DNA from: Magnaporthiopsis rhizophila
Taxonomy: Eukaryota; Ascomycota; Sordariomycetes; Magnaporthales; Magnaporthaceae
Reading direction: 5' to 3'
Length of the DNA: 64,000 nucleotides
Assembly (NCBI GenBank): GCA_003049465.1
Contig: PYSS01000002.1
Coordinates: 682,001-746,000, forward strand
Below, one piece after another: positions 1 through 10,986 of the stretch (position 1 is the first letter of the stretch; each line of letters starts with the position of its first letter). Made by a program: the position numbers and the translations under genes. The notes beneath the pieces were generated by a model that was not told where the DNA came from, ran no database searches, and worked only from the letters and a program-made list of their open reading frames with translations.

Positions 1-349
1 CAAGGGGCCCCATAGCGAGCGCCTCCTGGGGAACCTGGGAAAAGTGCCCAAGCTGTCGGCCACGCTGCAGGAGGTGCGCGTCGAGGCCGACTACAATTAC
101 CACCGGCCCGAGCTCCAGGGCGGCACCACCAAGTCGTCGTCGTCGTCCCTGTCCTCGCTCTCGTCGAGGCCGCCGAACCTGAGGCTCGGCATCGGCCTGC
201 CGCTCAGCCGCGTCTACGCCGAGTACTGGGCCGGCAGCCTCGAGCTGCACAGCCTCGAGGGCTACGGCGTCGACGTCTTCCTTCAGATCTCAAAGCTGGG
301 GAACAAAAACGAGCAGCTCACCACCAGGGCCAGCATGGATGCCGTATAG
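1..349 (+). CDS. Mitochondrial pyruvate / branched-chain ketoacid dehydrogenase kinase, C-terminal end (partial)
   Basis: This is the 3' end of a gene entering from the left; the reading frame is open from base 2 and stops with TAG at 347-349. The segment GIGLPLSRVYAEYWAGSLEL matches the G2-type ATP-lid box of the GHKL-fold mitochondrial dehydrogenase kinases (PDK/BCKDK), followed by the usual EGYGVDVFLQISKLGN tail. These kinases phosphorylate the E1 subunit of pyruvate or branched-chain ketoacid dehydrogenase in the matrix and switch the complex off. A low-complexity serine run (about nine Ser within SSSSSLSSLSS) sits just before the G2 box, a common spacer in fungal members. The N-terminal region and the N/G1 boxes lie outside the window, so PDK and BCKDK cannot be separated. 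It converges with the septin gene. Confidence 0.88.
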   Translation, partial: KGPHSERLLGNLGKVPKLSATLQEVRVEADYNYHRPELQGGTTKSSSSSLSSLSSRPPNLRLGIGLPLSRVYAEYWAGSLELHSLEGYGVDVFLQISKLGNKNEQLTTRASMDAV

Positions 350-1133
350 TGGAAGCACCATGGAGGCCTGGGGGGCCTGTATGTTGAACATTAAAGGGGA
401 CGGAGGACGCTCCTAAATGTGTAGTTGATACCCTTCCTTATTCTTATCATTATTTTTAATGGGGGCGTACATGAATCCTCTGTCGGCACGAGTTGGGCAA
501 TGCGAGCGCCCTTAGCAAACGGTTTCCTTCGTGTTTATCCCGCGCAGTCAATCATAGGGGGTCTTCTTTTTGGAGTGAGTATTATTAAACTGAACAGCCA
601 TTCTCCATTATACTGGTATCATAAAAGAAAGGCTGAATTACATCGCGACTAAGACTTGGGGATGGGGAAAAACGGGCTTCGGGTCGAGAACAAGAATCTC
701 TCACTGGGAAGAAAAGAAACAAAAAAGCGTCCGAACCACGAACCGCCCACCACCCTGCGGTTCCTTTCATCCATCCACAACGGGGAATCATTTTCAAGCC
801 ATCACACCCTCGATCCTTCGCTTGCTCGTACCGTAGTTGAGCAAGGGAACGCGGAAAACTAAGAGTAAAACCCAGGTCGGCATATATATCCACATCTCGC
901 AACATTGGAAGAGGCCAGCATAGCCCGGCTTGAGTGATTCGCCTGTGCGCTTGGGAAATGACCGCACGACAGGGTTTGGTATAAGCGTTAATCAACTGGA
1001 ACCGCTCCCATGACGGAGCATCCGAGCGTGAACTGCAGGCTGAAGAACTGGATGAAGCGTCGTCGCCAAATGCATCCTGCCACAGAGATCCACGCACGAG
1101 CATGCTGGAATAACCAAGTATTGTCGACTAGAT
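350..1133. other. Convergent intergenic region (3' flanks of kinase and septin genes)
   Basis: This 784 bp holds the 3' untranslated regions of two convergent genes. An AT-rich patch near 430-460 could belong to the kinase 3' end. Short open frames on both strands lack a good start context or recognisable motif. I see no gene, RNA or repeat here. Confidence 0.6.
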
Positions 1134-2506
1134 CTAGCGGCGGCCGTGCGAGCGGTTGGCGGTGCTCTGCATGCCCTCCAGTTCGCCCTCGAGCTGCTTG
1201 ATGGTGGCATGGGTGTGCTCCAGGTCCTTGTTGAGGCGATCGCGCTCGGCGATGAGCTTCTGCTCCCATTGCCTGAAGCGCTGCTCCTCGATCTTGACCT
1301 GCTCGGTGAAGCGCTTGCGTAGCGCCTCCTCCTCCTCCTTGAACTTGGGGTTGTCAAGCTTGCGGGGCCTAGCCTCGCCGAACTTGCGCGTCTCCATCTG
1401 CTGGGCGCGGTAAGCCTCGTAGTGCAGCTCCTCAGTAGTGTGGATTAGGTCGAGCATGTGGGTGCGGATCAGGATCGACCGCAGCTTCTTAAAGTCGCAG
1501 TGGTCCTCGTTCTCCACCTCGGCAACACCCCAAGAGTATTGCCGACCCTTGACGATCCGGCCGTCGCCAGTCTTGACGTCCTTCTCGGATCCGATCACGG
1601 CGAAGGGCATGGCGGCCATCAGGCTGCGGGCGTGCTGGGCGGCCGCCTCGTCGTCCTCCTCGATCGGGGGCTGGTAGATCTTGATGCTCTGGGCCTCAAT
1701 GACAGCTCGGATCTGTGAAGCGAATGTTAGCCACCAGAAGTTTGAGGACCACGGGCCGAGGGCGAGAGCCTTACGCGTTGCTTGAACCTAGCGAGGTCGG
1801 CAGGGCTGAGGGTGTCGGCCTTGGCAATGACGGGGATAAGGTTGACCCTTGAGCAGAGGCGCTTCATAACCTCGATGTCGAGAGGCTTCAGGGTGTGCCC
1901 GGTCGGGCGGATGAAGTACAGGCAAGCATGAACGCGGAGGTCGATCTTGTCCTGGCGGCGGGGTTGCTGCTCCTGCAACATGTAGGACTCGTGCTGGTCG
2001 TCGAGGAACTCGATGATGGGCATCCAAGAGTCCCTGTTATTCACGTAGTCGCCGAACCCGGGGGTGTCGATGACGGTCAAGCGGACTGGCAGGCAAGGTT
2101 CTGTTAGCATGTATACATGTTCGCGCAACCCGGCGCAAAGAGCGGTATGCGGTCGGACATCTACCCACCCTTGAAGAACTTCTCTTCCAGCTCGGCCTTG
2201 GTGATCTCGATCTCCACAGTCTTATCGATCTGCTTCTGGTGCCGGCGCTTGTGGTCGGCATAGTTCTTGATCGTCGTGGAGAACAGGGTGTTGATGAAAG
2301 TCGTCTTGCCCAGCCCGGACTCGCCAGCGACCTGCAGGAGGCGGGATGCCCAATGGTTAACAGCCTGAAATAACAAGGAACAACACCTCGCGGGCCCGTA
2401 CCATGATCGTGAAGGCGGCACCACGCTTAGCCACGATCTTGTGCCGCTGGTTGGGCAGATTGGCAATACCAATCGGTGAGGCGCTCTCGGTGGTGGCCGG
2501 TGCCAT
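1134..2506 (-). CDS. CDC12: Septin, Cdc12/AspC type
   Basis: Four exons: 2506-2402, 2331-2169, 2085-1775 and 1712-1134, with introns of 70, 83 and 62 nt. The spliced product is 385 aa. Septins are GTP-binding proteins that assemble into hetero-oligomeric filaments at the septum, bud-neck-like sites and hyphal branches. Visible motifs are the P-loop GESGLGKT (residues 38-45), DTPGFGD (96-102), AKAD (177-180) and a C-terminal charged coiled coil (about 335-380). The N-terminus SPIGIANLPNQRHKIV and the segment EEQRFRQWEQ fit yeast Cdc12 better than Cdc3, Cdc10 or Cdc11; the Aspergillus name would be AspC. The start is the first ATG that gives the conserved N-terminus. It is divergent from the Pwp2 gene, with 614 bp between start codons. 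Confidence 0.93.
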
Positions 2507-3120
2507 GATGGGCAATAAGAGAGGAAGCTAGAGATTCAAGAGAGATGATACGGGGTCAGGCCGTCGTCTTGATGGCCGTGATCTACACAATGGACGTCGA
2601 GGTAGAAGCTCAGAGACGCGCGTGGGTATGAAATTTGGAGAGTCCGAGGTAGGAGAGGGTTCTCGAAATGCTTCCTGAGCAGCCGTGGTGGCAGGAAGGC
2701 GGGAGCACGCTTTCAGGGGAGCCGGGGAGATTGGTCGTCAAATTTCCAAGAGGGTCGGGTCGATGCACGAGCCACTTTTGGACGGTTCACTCTGCGGTGT
2801 GCAACCTAATCCCTGTCCCGTTGTGGTCCAGTCTGGTCACCCTGAGAACCCCTGAACCGTTCTAGGCTCAAAATGCGCTAGCGGTCGGACAGGATCAAAT
2901 ATCTGCCGACCCCTCCACAGCCAAGGCGGTCAGGGGAGAGAGAGAGACAAAAAAAAAAAAAAAAAAAAAAACTCTCAGAATTTTAGCTCCAGTCAAATTG
3001 ACCCTGCATTCGCGGAGCGGCCCCACACTAACCCGCAGCGCGATTCGAAAGGAAGCTCCGTCGGCGCAGCTGCAACTTTTTGCTCTCCTACGATAAAAAT
3101 ATTTGCACAATGAGGTGACG
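2507..3120. promoter_or_regulatory. Divergent promoter region between septin and Pwp2 genes
   Basis: The 614 bp between two divergent start codons must contain both promoters and 5' leaders. The clearest feature is an uninterrupted A tract at 2949-2971 (23 A) flanked by GAGAGAGA on the left and CTCTC on the right, a plausible nucleosome-depleting poly(dA:dT) element. No TATA box or known operator could be assigned with confidence. Confidence 0.5.
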
Positions 3121-5957
3121 ATGAAGACAGATTTTAAGGTATGGAGCGCACACTCCCTATCTCTCTCGACCCAGTCGACAGATGAGAACCCTTACTGACG
3201 CTACCGGCAGTTTTCCAACTTGCTTGGGACGGTTTACTGTCGGGGCAATCTCCTCTTCGGCCCCGACGGCACGCATCTGTTCTCTCCGGTCGGAAACAGG
3301 GTCACCATTTTCAACCTTGTCGAGTGAGGACCCCGCGCCCGGCCTCCATTTCTCGACCATTGCGCCCTGCCGAGGACAACAATCACTAACTTGCACTCGT
3401 TAGTAACAAATCATACACCCTCCCTTTCTCTCATCGCAAGAACATCACCCGCATCGGCCTTACTCCGCGCGGGAACCTCCTCCTCTCCGTCGACGAGGAT
3501 GGCCATGCCATCTTGACCAATGTGCACCGGCGCATAGCCGTGTACCACTTCTCCTTCCGCGCTCCCCTGACTGCCCTCGCCTTCTCCCCTTCGGGCCACC
3601 ACTTCGCCGTCGGTCTCGGCCGAAAAATCGAGGTCTGGCACGTCCCCTCGACCCCCGATTCCGCCGGTGCCGAGGACGGCCTCGAGTTCGCCCCGTTCGT
3701 GCTCCACCACAGTCATGTCGCGCACTTCGCCGAGGTCCGCCGCATCGAGTGGTCGCGCGATTCGCGCTTCTTCCTGAGCGCCTCTAAGGACCAGACCGCG
3801 AGGATATGGAGCTTAAACCCCGAGGAGGGCTTCACGCCTACGGTGCTGTCAGGTCACAAGGAGGGCATTGTTGGCGCCTGGTTCTCGCTTGACCAGGAGA
3901 CCATATACACAGTCAGCAAGGACGGTGCTGTTTTCACATGGCAGTATGTCGGAACCGCTGACGGGGATGAGGACGACGCGCGCTGGAGGATAGTCGAGCC
4001 GCGGCACTATTTTATGCAAAACAACGCATCGCTCAAGTGCGCGGCATACCATCCAGAATCGAACCTACTGGTCGCGGGCTTCTCCAACGGTCTCTTTGGC
4101 CTCTACGAGATGCCCGACTTTAACCTGATTCACACCCTCAGTATATCGCAAAACGCCATCGATTTCGTCACTATCAACAAGAGCGGAGAGTGGCTCGCCT
4201 TTGGAGCGTCCAAGCTGGGTCAGCTGCTCGTGTGGGAGTGGCAGTCCGAGTCGTACATCCTTAAGCAACAGGGCCACTTCGACTCGATGAACGCATTGGC
4301 ATACTCGCCTGACGGCCAGCGCATCGTCACTGCTGCCGACGACGGGAAACTCAAGGTCTGGGATATTGAGTCCGGCTTCTGCATCGTCACCTTCACAGAG
4401 CACACCTCAGGCGTGACAGCCTGTCAGTTCGCCAAGAAAGGCAACGTGCTCTTCACGGCCAGCCTGGACGGGTCAATCCGCGCCTGGGATTTGATAAGGT
4501 ATCGCAATTTTCGCACATTCACGGCACCCACGAGGCTGTCGTTCTCTTGCATGGCCGTGGACCCCAGCGGTGAGGTTGTCGCTGCGGGGTCCATCGACTC
4601 GTTCGACGTGCACATCTGGTCCGTGCAGACCGGCCAGCTCCTTGACCAGCTCTCTGGCCATGAGGGTCCGGTGTCGACCCTGGCCTTCGCGCCTGACGGC
4701 GGACTCCTGGTCAGCGGGAGCTGGGACAAAACGGCAAGGATATGGAACATCTTCAACCGGACGCAGACGAGCGAGCCGCTCCAGCTGCAGGCCGATGTTC
4801 TCAGTGTGGCCGTCAGGCCAGACTCGTCGCAGCTGGCAGTCTCGACCCTAGATGGACAGATCAGCTTCTGGTCGGTATCCGAGGCACAGCAGGTTTCGGG
4901 CGTCGATGGCCGCCGCGACGTCTCGGGCGGCCGCAAGATCTCGGACCGGAGGACAGCGGCCAACGCGGCGGGGACGAAGGCCTTCCACGCCATTCAATAC
5001 AGCATGGACGGAAGCTGCTTGCTTGCCGGTGGCAACAGCAAATACTTGTGCCTATACTCGACCACGACAACAGTTTTGCTCAAGAAGTTCACCGTGAGCA
5101 TCAACTTGTCGCTGTCTGGCACGCAAGAGTTCCTAAACAGCAAGCTGATGACAGAGGCTGGGCCGCAAGGGCTTCTGGACGATGAAGGGGAGGCGTCGGA
5201 CCGCGAAGATCGCAAGCTCAAGTCTCTGCCTGGCTCCAAGCGCGGCGGCGACCCTTCTGCTCGGTCAACACACGCGGAGATCAAGGTATCAGGCGTGTCC
5301 TTCTCACCCGCAGGGACAGCCTTTTGCGCCGCCTCAACCGAAGGTCTTCTCATTTACAGTCTGGACCAGACGGTCCAATTTGATCCATTTGACCTCAACA
5401 TGGAGATCACGCCGGCGTCGACGTTGGCGGTGCTGGAGACGGAGAAGGACTATCTCAAAGCACTAGTGATGGCTTTCCGCCTCAACGAAGCCGGGCTGAT
5501 CAAGCGCGTGTTCCAGGCGATTCCGTACACAGATATTGGACTTGTGGTTGGCCAGTTCCCAACCGTCTACGTGGCCAGACTGTTGCGGTTCGTCGCCGCG
5601 CAAACGGAGGAGTCGCCGCACGTCGAGTTCTGCCTGCTCTGGATCCGTGCTCTCGTCGACGAGCATGGCGCCTGGCTGACGGCCAACCGTGGCAAGGTCG
5701 ACGTCGAGCTCCGCGTCGTTGCGCGTGCCGTGGCGAGAATGCGCGACGAGATCAGGCGCCTGGCGGACGAGAACGTCTACATGGTCGACTACCTCCTCGA
5801 CCAGCCCAAGGTCAAGGGTAACGGAGGCGCCAAGGCCATCGCCGCGCCTGACGACCTTCTGCTGCCGATTGATAACAAGGCTCTCGGGACAGCCACGGTG
5901 GGGGATGTCAAGGTCCAGGATGAAGACTCCGATGGCGAGTGGATTGGGTTGGATTAA
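3121..5957 (+). CDS. PWP2: Pwp2/Utp1, WD40 protein of the U3 snoRNP (90S pre-ribosome)
   Basis: Three exons: 3121-3138 (only 18 nt), 3211-3323 and 3404-5957, giving 894 aa. Introns are 72 and 80 nt. Pwp2 is a nucleolar tandem-WD40 protein of the UTP-B subcomplex needed for early 18S rRNA processing. The N-terminus MKTDFK followed by FSNLLGTVY agrees with the yeast protein and fixes the 18-nt first exon. Many WD repeats follow, for example RIWSLNPEEG, KVWDIESGFC, RAWDLIRYRNFRTF and ARIWNIFNR. A C-terminal Utp12-type helical region lies around residues 725-835 (EKDYLKALVMAFRLNE), and the protein ends in an acidic tail closing with DGEWIGLD, as in the family. It is divergent from the septin and convergent with the questin-oxidase-like gene. 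Confidence 0.96.
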
Positions 5958-6144
5958 GCTAGAGGGATGTCCATGCGCTCCCAGCCGTGGGGCGCCTCAC
6001 ATTTGTCATAGTGTTGGTGTTGGTACAAAAAAATCGTTTCGATATCCCATGCATTTTACTGATCCTAGAAATAAGACTGATGTCATCTGCATATCGTTCC
6101 TTGCGAGCCTTGCATCACTGATTCCTGGGTCAGTTGCGGGAGTT

Positions 6145-7921
6145 TCACAATTTGGGAGCGTCCTCGATGTCCTAAACGGGTGTTAGCAAGGAAATATGGG
6201 CTGCACTCCCCTAGTGCGCGTGACTAAGTAAGTAAATAGAAGCGACTGACCTTCCACGCCTCCTCCAGGCCCGTGGTGCGGACCCAGCGCTGCCCAGGCC
6301 CTTGGACCGAGTCCACGATCATGTTGAGCACCTTCATCCAGTTCTCCCTGCCCTTGAGGCGCATCCAGTCCCTGTCCTCGTACGGCGCCGAGACCTGCTG
6401 GCAGATGCCCGCGGCCCGGGCCAGCTTGATGGCGTGGCCGTCGTCGTCGAAGCTGTGGAGGCGCGAGACGACATCGATCGGTTTTTCCTCCTCGGCGGCG
6501 GCGGCGGTCTTGGGCTTGTACGCCGCGATGCGGTCGATGGACATGGGCGGGACGGCGCGGGCCGCGTACTGCGCCAGGTCCATGCGGATCTTCCACTCGA
6601 GCAGGCGCACCTTGGCGTGGGTGGGGATCCAGGAGGCGGCGTTGATTGTGAGGAAGATTGGGGCGACGTTTACGTGGTGACTTTTTTTTTTTTTTTAGCC
6701 CAAAAACCGAGACATGTTTATTATAGTGAGAATGGCAACTCACATCAAGAAAAAGTCAAACTTGACGTGCTTCTTGGGGTGCGCGGCAGCCGAGGCGGCC
6801 ACAAAGACGGCCTGGTTGTACATCTCGACCGTCCGCTCCTCCAGCTCCTCGGGCCGGACCCTGACCTTGGCCGCGAGCGCGATCATCTCGTCTTTGGCGC
6901 GCGTCAGGACGCCCTGCACGAGCTTGTTGCCGTCCTCGTTGCGGACCGAGCTGGCTATCTTAGTATCGGCAGCGGTCTGCTCGTACAGCGAGGCGATGGA
7001 CGGCATCCTGTAGTCCGGGTGCAATTTGGCAGCCAGCGCCTCGGACCCGACCAAAAATTCGCGGATGTCGTCGCCGTGCACGCCCGCCTGCGCCAGCGCC
7101 TCGGCCACCACGGCGGGCTGCTCCCACTCGACGCCGTACATGAGCTGGATGAGCGGGTGCACGAAGCCCGAGAACAGGCGGACGAGCGTGTCGGTCGTGC
7201 GCTCGTCGGCGTCTGTCGTCGCGGTCGCGGTCCCGGCCGCGGCGCCACCACCAAAGACGTGCTCGGCCAGCACGTCGCGCCAGCCGAGGGGCCCGCGCCG
7301 GTCCATCTCGCGCTGGAAGAAGGCGAGCAGGTCCGGGTAGTGGCGCTCGCGGCCCAGCAGCTTCTTGGCGTGGGACCAGTCGCGCAGCTGCTCGGGAGGG
7401 CCGACGTCGCTGTGCAGCGGCAGGGCGGGCCGCTGGTACGAGGCGTTGCCGTCGTAGGCGCGCTGCATGGCTGCGGCATCGGCGCCGGTGCCGTAGAGGG
7501 CTAGAATGTGGTGGGGGATCTGAGGTGGTTGATGTTGAGCGAGGGGTTGTACATGGAAGGGGTTGCTAGGATTATTTCAAATGTCTACTCCCCCGACTCA
7601 CATGATTGTGGAAGCCATCTTCATTGAAAAACACATGGTGGTCCTGGTGTCGTATACTAGTTAGTAACTGGCCAGGAAGTGCATATCAGTATCTCCCGAG
7701 TCCCATACCCTAAGGTCTTGCTGGAGCAGCTCAGATGCCTTGCGCGCAGAGGCCTCGGACTGAGGGACCTTCCATAGCCCCGTGTTCTCGGGCACGATGT
7801 GCATCCGATACGGAGTGGCCATTGTGGAAGCCATTGTGGAAGTCTGGCGGCGCGTGTAGATAGATGCCAGTCGGGCTCGAGAGAACTGGGCGATCCTCAG
7901 AGGCAGGCGTAGTGGAATCAT
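6145..7921 (-). CDS. Questin-oxidase-like (AflY/HypA, DUF4243) putative Baeyer-Villiger-type oxidase
   Basis: Five exons were reconstructed: 7921-7709, 7643-7602 (42 nt), 7519-6744, 6680-6251 and 6171-6145 (27 nt). They splice to 495 aa with all frames agreeing; introns are 65, 82, 63 and 79 nt. Family landmarks are DHHVFFNEDGFHNH joined to IPHHILALYGTGA, then NASYQRP, GFVHPLIQLMYGVEW, and a C-terminal HHVNVAPIFL...RLLEWKIRMDLAQYAAR block. The first two are assembled only by splicing the 42-nt exon. Relatives act in polyketide pathways such as aflatoxin (AflY/HypA) and geodin (questin oxidase GedK), cleaving anthraquinone rings, but many members sit outside clusters with unknown substrates. 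ATG 7921 is used; in-frame ATGs 29 and 34 codons later are also possible. No polyketide synthase is nearby. Confidence 0.85.
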
Positions 7922-8823
7922 GGACCCAATGTCGAGGGGCAGACACAGCTCGAGGTCCGGAGGCCGAGTGACGTATGCGTCAACCGTCCGGCCTCATTTA
8001 TAGAATGCGGGGAGCACCAAAACAGACAGTGCACCGTGGACGCCTGGGCCAGATTTCGTCCGATAATTCCGAGAAGCGAGCTTTTCTACCCCAAATCGAT
8101 CAAATCCCGAAGGAGCACGGCGCTTTTCCAGGCTGTCATCGTCATTCTTGGGGGTGGATTAGTAACACGGACATCCATTATGAAGCTAGACGCGAATGAC
8201 GCGAGGGTCGGCGCTGAAGCGGACTGAAAGTGTTGCCTAGAAGGGTTTAGTAGGCATGTTTTTTGGGGACGTTGATCGAGGAGAGAGAAATCTACCGTTT
8301 TTTCATCACCGATTGCATGTCGCCCGCACGTGGTGCAAACACTTGGCTGGCGGGATTTCTAAGGAATAGAAAGCGGCCCTAAGCAAACAAACAAATTACA
8401 CGCGACGACACTGCCTACCTACTCGCCACAACCAAGCACGCCAATTACACCGTTGGCGATCTTCCGCGCCGGGCAGCAGCCCTCCGTCCTCTTTGCTCTT
8501 ACACCATCCCGTCCACAAGGCCTAGGCTGAACCTGATTGAACACTAGAATGCCCGAAACCCCCTCCAAAAATGGACGCCTCTGCTCCGTTTGCCTTTAGC
8601 CAAGCGTTCCCAACAGCCGTTCTGCTGCCCCACCCGACACACCCGCTTGTGTTTGCATTATCCCTGCACAAGACGACAAAGTACCAAGCCTACCTATCAA
8701 ACCGAGAGTCGCAGAACAAACCGGCATCTGAAGCGACCTTTAACTGACGCACAACCAAGCGACAACATACAAAGTGGGTTCGTTTCTGTGCCTAGGTTAC
8801 AGCAGTGCTCAAGCTCTCCTGAC
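7922..8823. other. Intergenic, no supported gene
   Basis: About 900 bp upstream of the questin-oxidase-like gene. A 58-codon open frame on the + strand begins at 8571 in a good AAAAATGGAC context, but it has no recognisable motif and overlaps the coding-like stretch on the opposite strand less well than chance demands. I see no other structure. Confidence 0.5.
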
Positions 8824-9113
8824 CTAGACGTCCTCGACCCTATGAGCATGTTCCTTGTAGTAGGCCACCATAGCATCGTATTCCTCACCACCCCAGTGGT
8901 TCCCGTGCTTTCTATTGCCCCTACCCGTACTTGGCTGCAGAAGCGTCTGCAGCTTTTGGCCCTCAGGAGACTTTTATTTTGATATAGTACCGCTTCCTTT
9001 CGATCTGGATGAATGAAGAACTCGGTGACACGTAACCAATCCTGTCGTGCGCATGTTGGCGCATGTAAGCGAGGCGCTCCGCCGTCGAAGTTAAAGCGCG
9101 AGTAGGAACGGGA
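8824..9113 (-). pseudogene. Possible eroded gene, unknown family
   Basis: Three adjoining minus-strand stretches read like protein but in different frames. One, near 9113-9075, ends RFNFDGGA. A second, from 9079 to a stop at 8963, contains ERLAYMRQHAHDRIGYV and ERKRYYIKI. The third, open from 8973 to a TAG at 8824, ends HWGGEEYDAMVAYYKEHAHR plus VEDV. Many codons end in G or C, like the intact genes nearby. The simplest reading is one gene broken by frameshifts, but no family could be named and no complete ATG-to-stop model exists. Unrecognised introns are the main alternative. Confidence 0.33.
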
Positions 9114-10134
9114 GTCTGTAGGTTGTTTATGGGGAACGCGATAGCATGCGGGACTACTCAGCGGCTTAAGGCCTCTCGAGGATCCCTTGTACGCCCCTCT
9201 CCAGGTCCATTCTAGCCGTATCGCCGGTCGCAGCTTTGGTAAGAGTCAATTTGCCGGGGGCCCTGCGGGGAGCCGCAAACGCCTCGCTCGGCCCTGATCC
9301 CAAAGAGCCGAGAATCCGGGAGGCTGTGTCGTACCCCTTGGCTGTCAGGCAAGCGGCCGGAACGGAACGTTTTCTGAGAGACGATCCTGCTGTACACCTC
9401 GGCATCGGTGTCGACGGGCCTGTACGTAGGCTCATGAGTTCCATCAGGGGTAAGCCCAGAGACGGAAACCTCTTGTTCAAGCTCTTCTCCAGAAGGCAGG
9501 CACTGGCGCTTGCTGAGGGCAAGAGCCCCAAGTTCAAGCCTGTGAACCTCGAGGTTACGCAGAAGTTGTAGGGTGTGGCCAGGTGGCTATAATCATGTGA
9601 CCGCTACAACAGGGACTTGGGGGTATGCGCACAGGTGGGGCCGGAAGGGTGGAGTCGTCAACCGTTCGGTACCACATGGGCGGTACCTCATGTGCTAGGT
9701 ACCTCAATATTCTCCCCCGAAAACCTTTCGCCCCTAACTCTGGATCAAGTGCCAGCCCTGAGCAGCAACCTGAGCTCAAGCGGTACCACCGCGGTTAAGG
9801 TGACCAGGCTGAGCTAACGTTTGGCATTTCCATGCACTCGGGTAAAATTGCCACAAATTAAACGGCAGTGCCCACATTTTATGCCCCTGAATTCGTCTGG
9901 TTCCAGACTCCAAACTTGTTGCCTAGGTCCAGGCTTTAGGCCTAGCTGGCGAACGCCCATTCCCGGGCCACGGTTGCGTAATTTTTAATCCGTTTCCACC
10001 GGACGGCCTATCGAGTAAGTAAGTGGGTATATTTAACGTCGGTAAATGGATTTACCAGTCCCTGCCTTCCAGGGGGCATAAAACGTGCTAGGACGGGGCT
10101 TCGCAGCCATCGGCAGCGGGCGTCACGCTCAAGG
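9114..10134. other. Intergenic with overlapping open frames on both strands
   Basis: Between 9212 and 9571 both strands are open for more than 100 codons. The + frame ends in SPKFKPVNLEVTQKL and has a splice-acceptor-like pyrimidine tract just before RRQALALAEG. Neither product is recognisable and neither has a convincing start. The remainder to 10134 shows nothing. It may be part of the same decayed gene block as its neighbours. Confidence 0.35.
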
Positions 10135-10203
10135 GCGCATTTTGCGCCCCTGCAGGACCCGGAGCAGTTCACCAAGGCCATTGAGGACTTCCTCAAGGCT
10201 TAG
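10135..10203 (+). pseudogene. Relic of an alpha/beta-hydrolase C-terminus (tentative)
   Basis: A short + strand frame reads AHFAPLQDPEQFTKAIEDFL followed by KA and a TAG stop. This resembles the end of alpha/beta-hydrolase-fold enzymes, where the catalytic histidine (here in AHFAP) is followed by a Pro-Glu-x-Phe turn and a final helix ending in a Phe-Leu. The frame upstream shows no recognisable hydrolase, so if the match is real only the last exon or a gene remnant survives. The assignment rests on one short motif and is weak. Confidence 0.35.
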
Positions 10204-10986
10204 AGTGCTGCTTGCTGTGTCCCCCTCATACGCGCCAGTTGCTAGTTAGCGTGCATAGACCATAGACACTGCATCTTTATTCATATCAACTGTATGCTTC
10301 TTTCCACTCATATCGGCTCCACGTTCTTATCCAATCTCGCATCATCTGGCTCATCTTTTTCCATGCCCATCTTGTTCTATGTACCTGTCTCTTGGGGACA
10401 GATACCGTTAAGCGGGGAGTAGTCGCGAGGGATGTTACGTGGCACTTGTGGGGGAGGTAAGGCCTCTGCTTAGATTAGGTTGGCACGTATTCAAGGACAG
10501 GCCTCCAGATAGATTTACTCTTTTAGATAGAATTTCGATGCAGAGCCTCCCCGATGGAGTTGTTTTTGGATATCACAGGAACAGCCTGCCCTCGGGGGAG
10601 GCGATCTAAAAATGCAAACATATATGAGGCTTCCAAACTTGCTGTGGGTTTTCCGTCGGACTTAACGGCAAGCATGGATGGTGTCCGCCCCGAAATCGAT
10701 TGGATAATGTGGTTTGTCCGGCTATTTATCCTTAACCGCCATGGCTAAAAGGTCGAAACCTGGTTGCTGTAGTGCAAGGTAGTGGACTGCCGATATAGGA
10801 CCTCTCCTCGTTCCTTCAATCTCGTCTATCTTGAGCGATGAGAACCCAAACCCCGGCCGACGCTAGGGACCTCCAACTCCCAGACGCACTTCTTGAATCA
10901 CGAATGATAGTTACCGATCGCACTTGAACTACATAAGACGCAGCGTACGCCCCTGTCTTTGACCTGCTCCTAATACTCTCGTCCAC
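10204..10986. other. Intergenic, upstream flank of the secreted-protein gene
   Basis: About 780 bp with pyrimidine-rich and mixed sequence. It should include the promoter of the gene starting at 10987. No confident motif or coding stretch was found. Confidence 0.5.

Noticed and set aside
6183..6743. Arg/His/Pro-rich minus-strand open frame
   Set aside because: It overlaps exons 4-5 of the questin-oxidase-like gene in the wrong frame; the spliced model explains the region.
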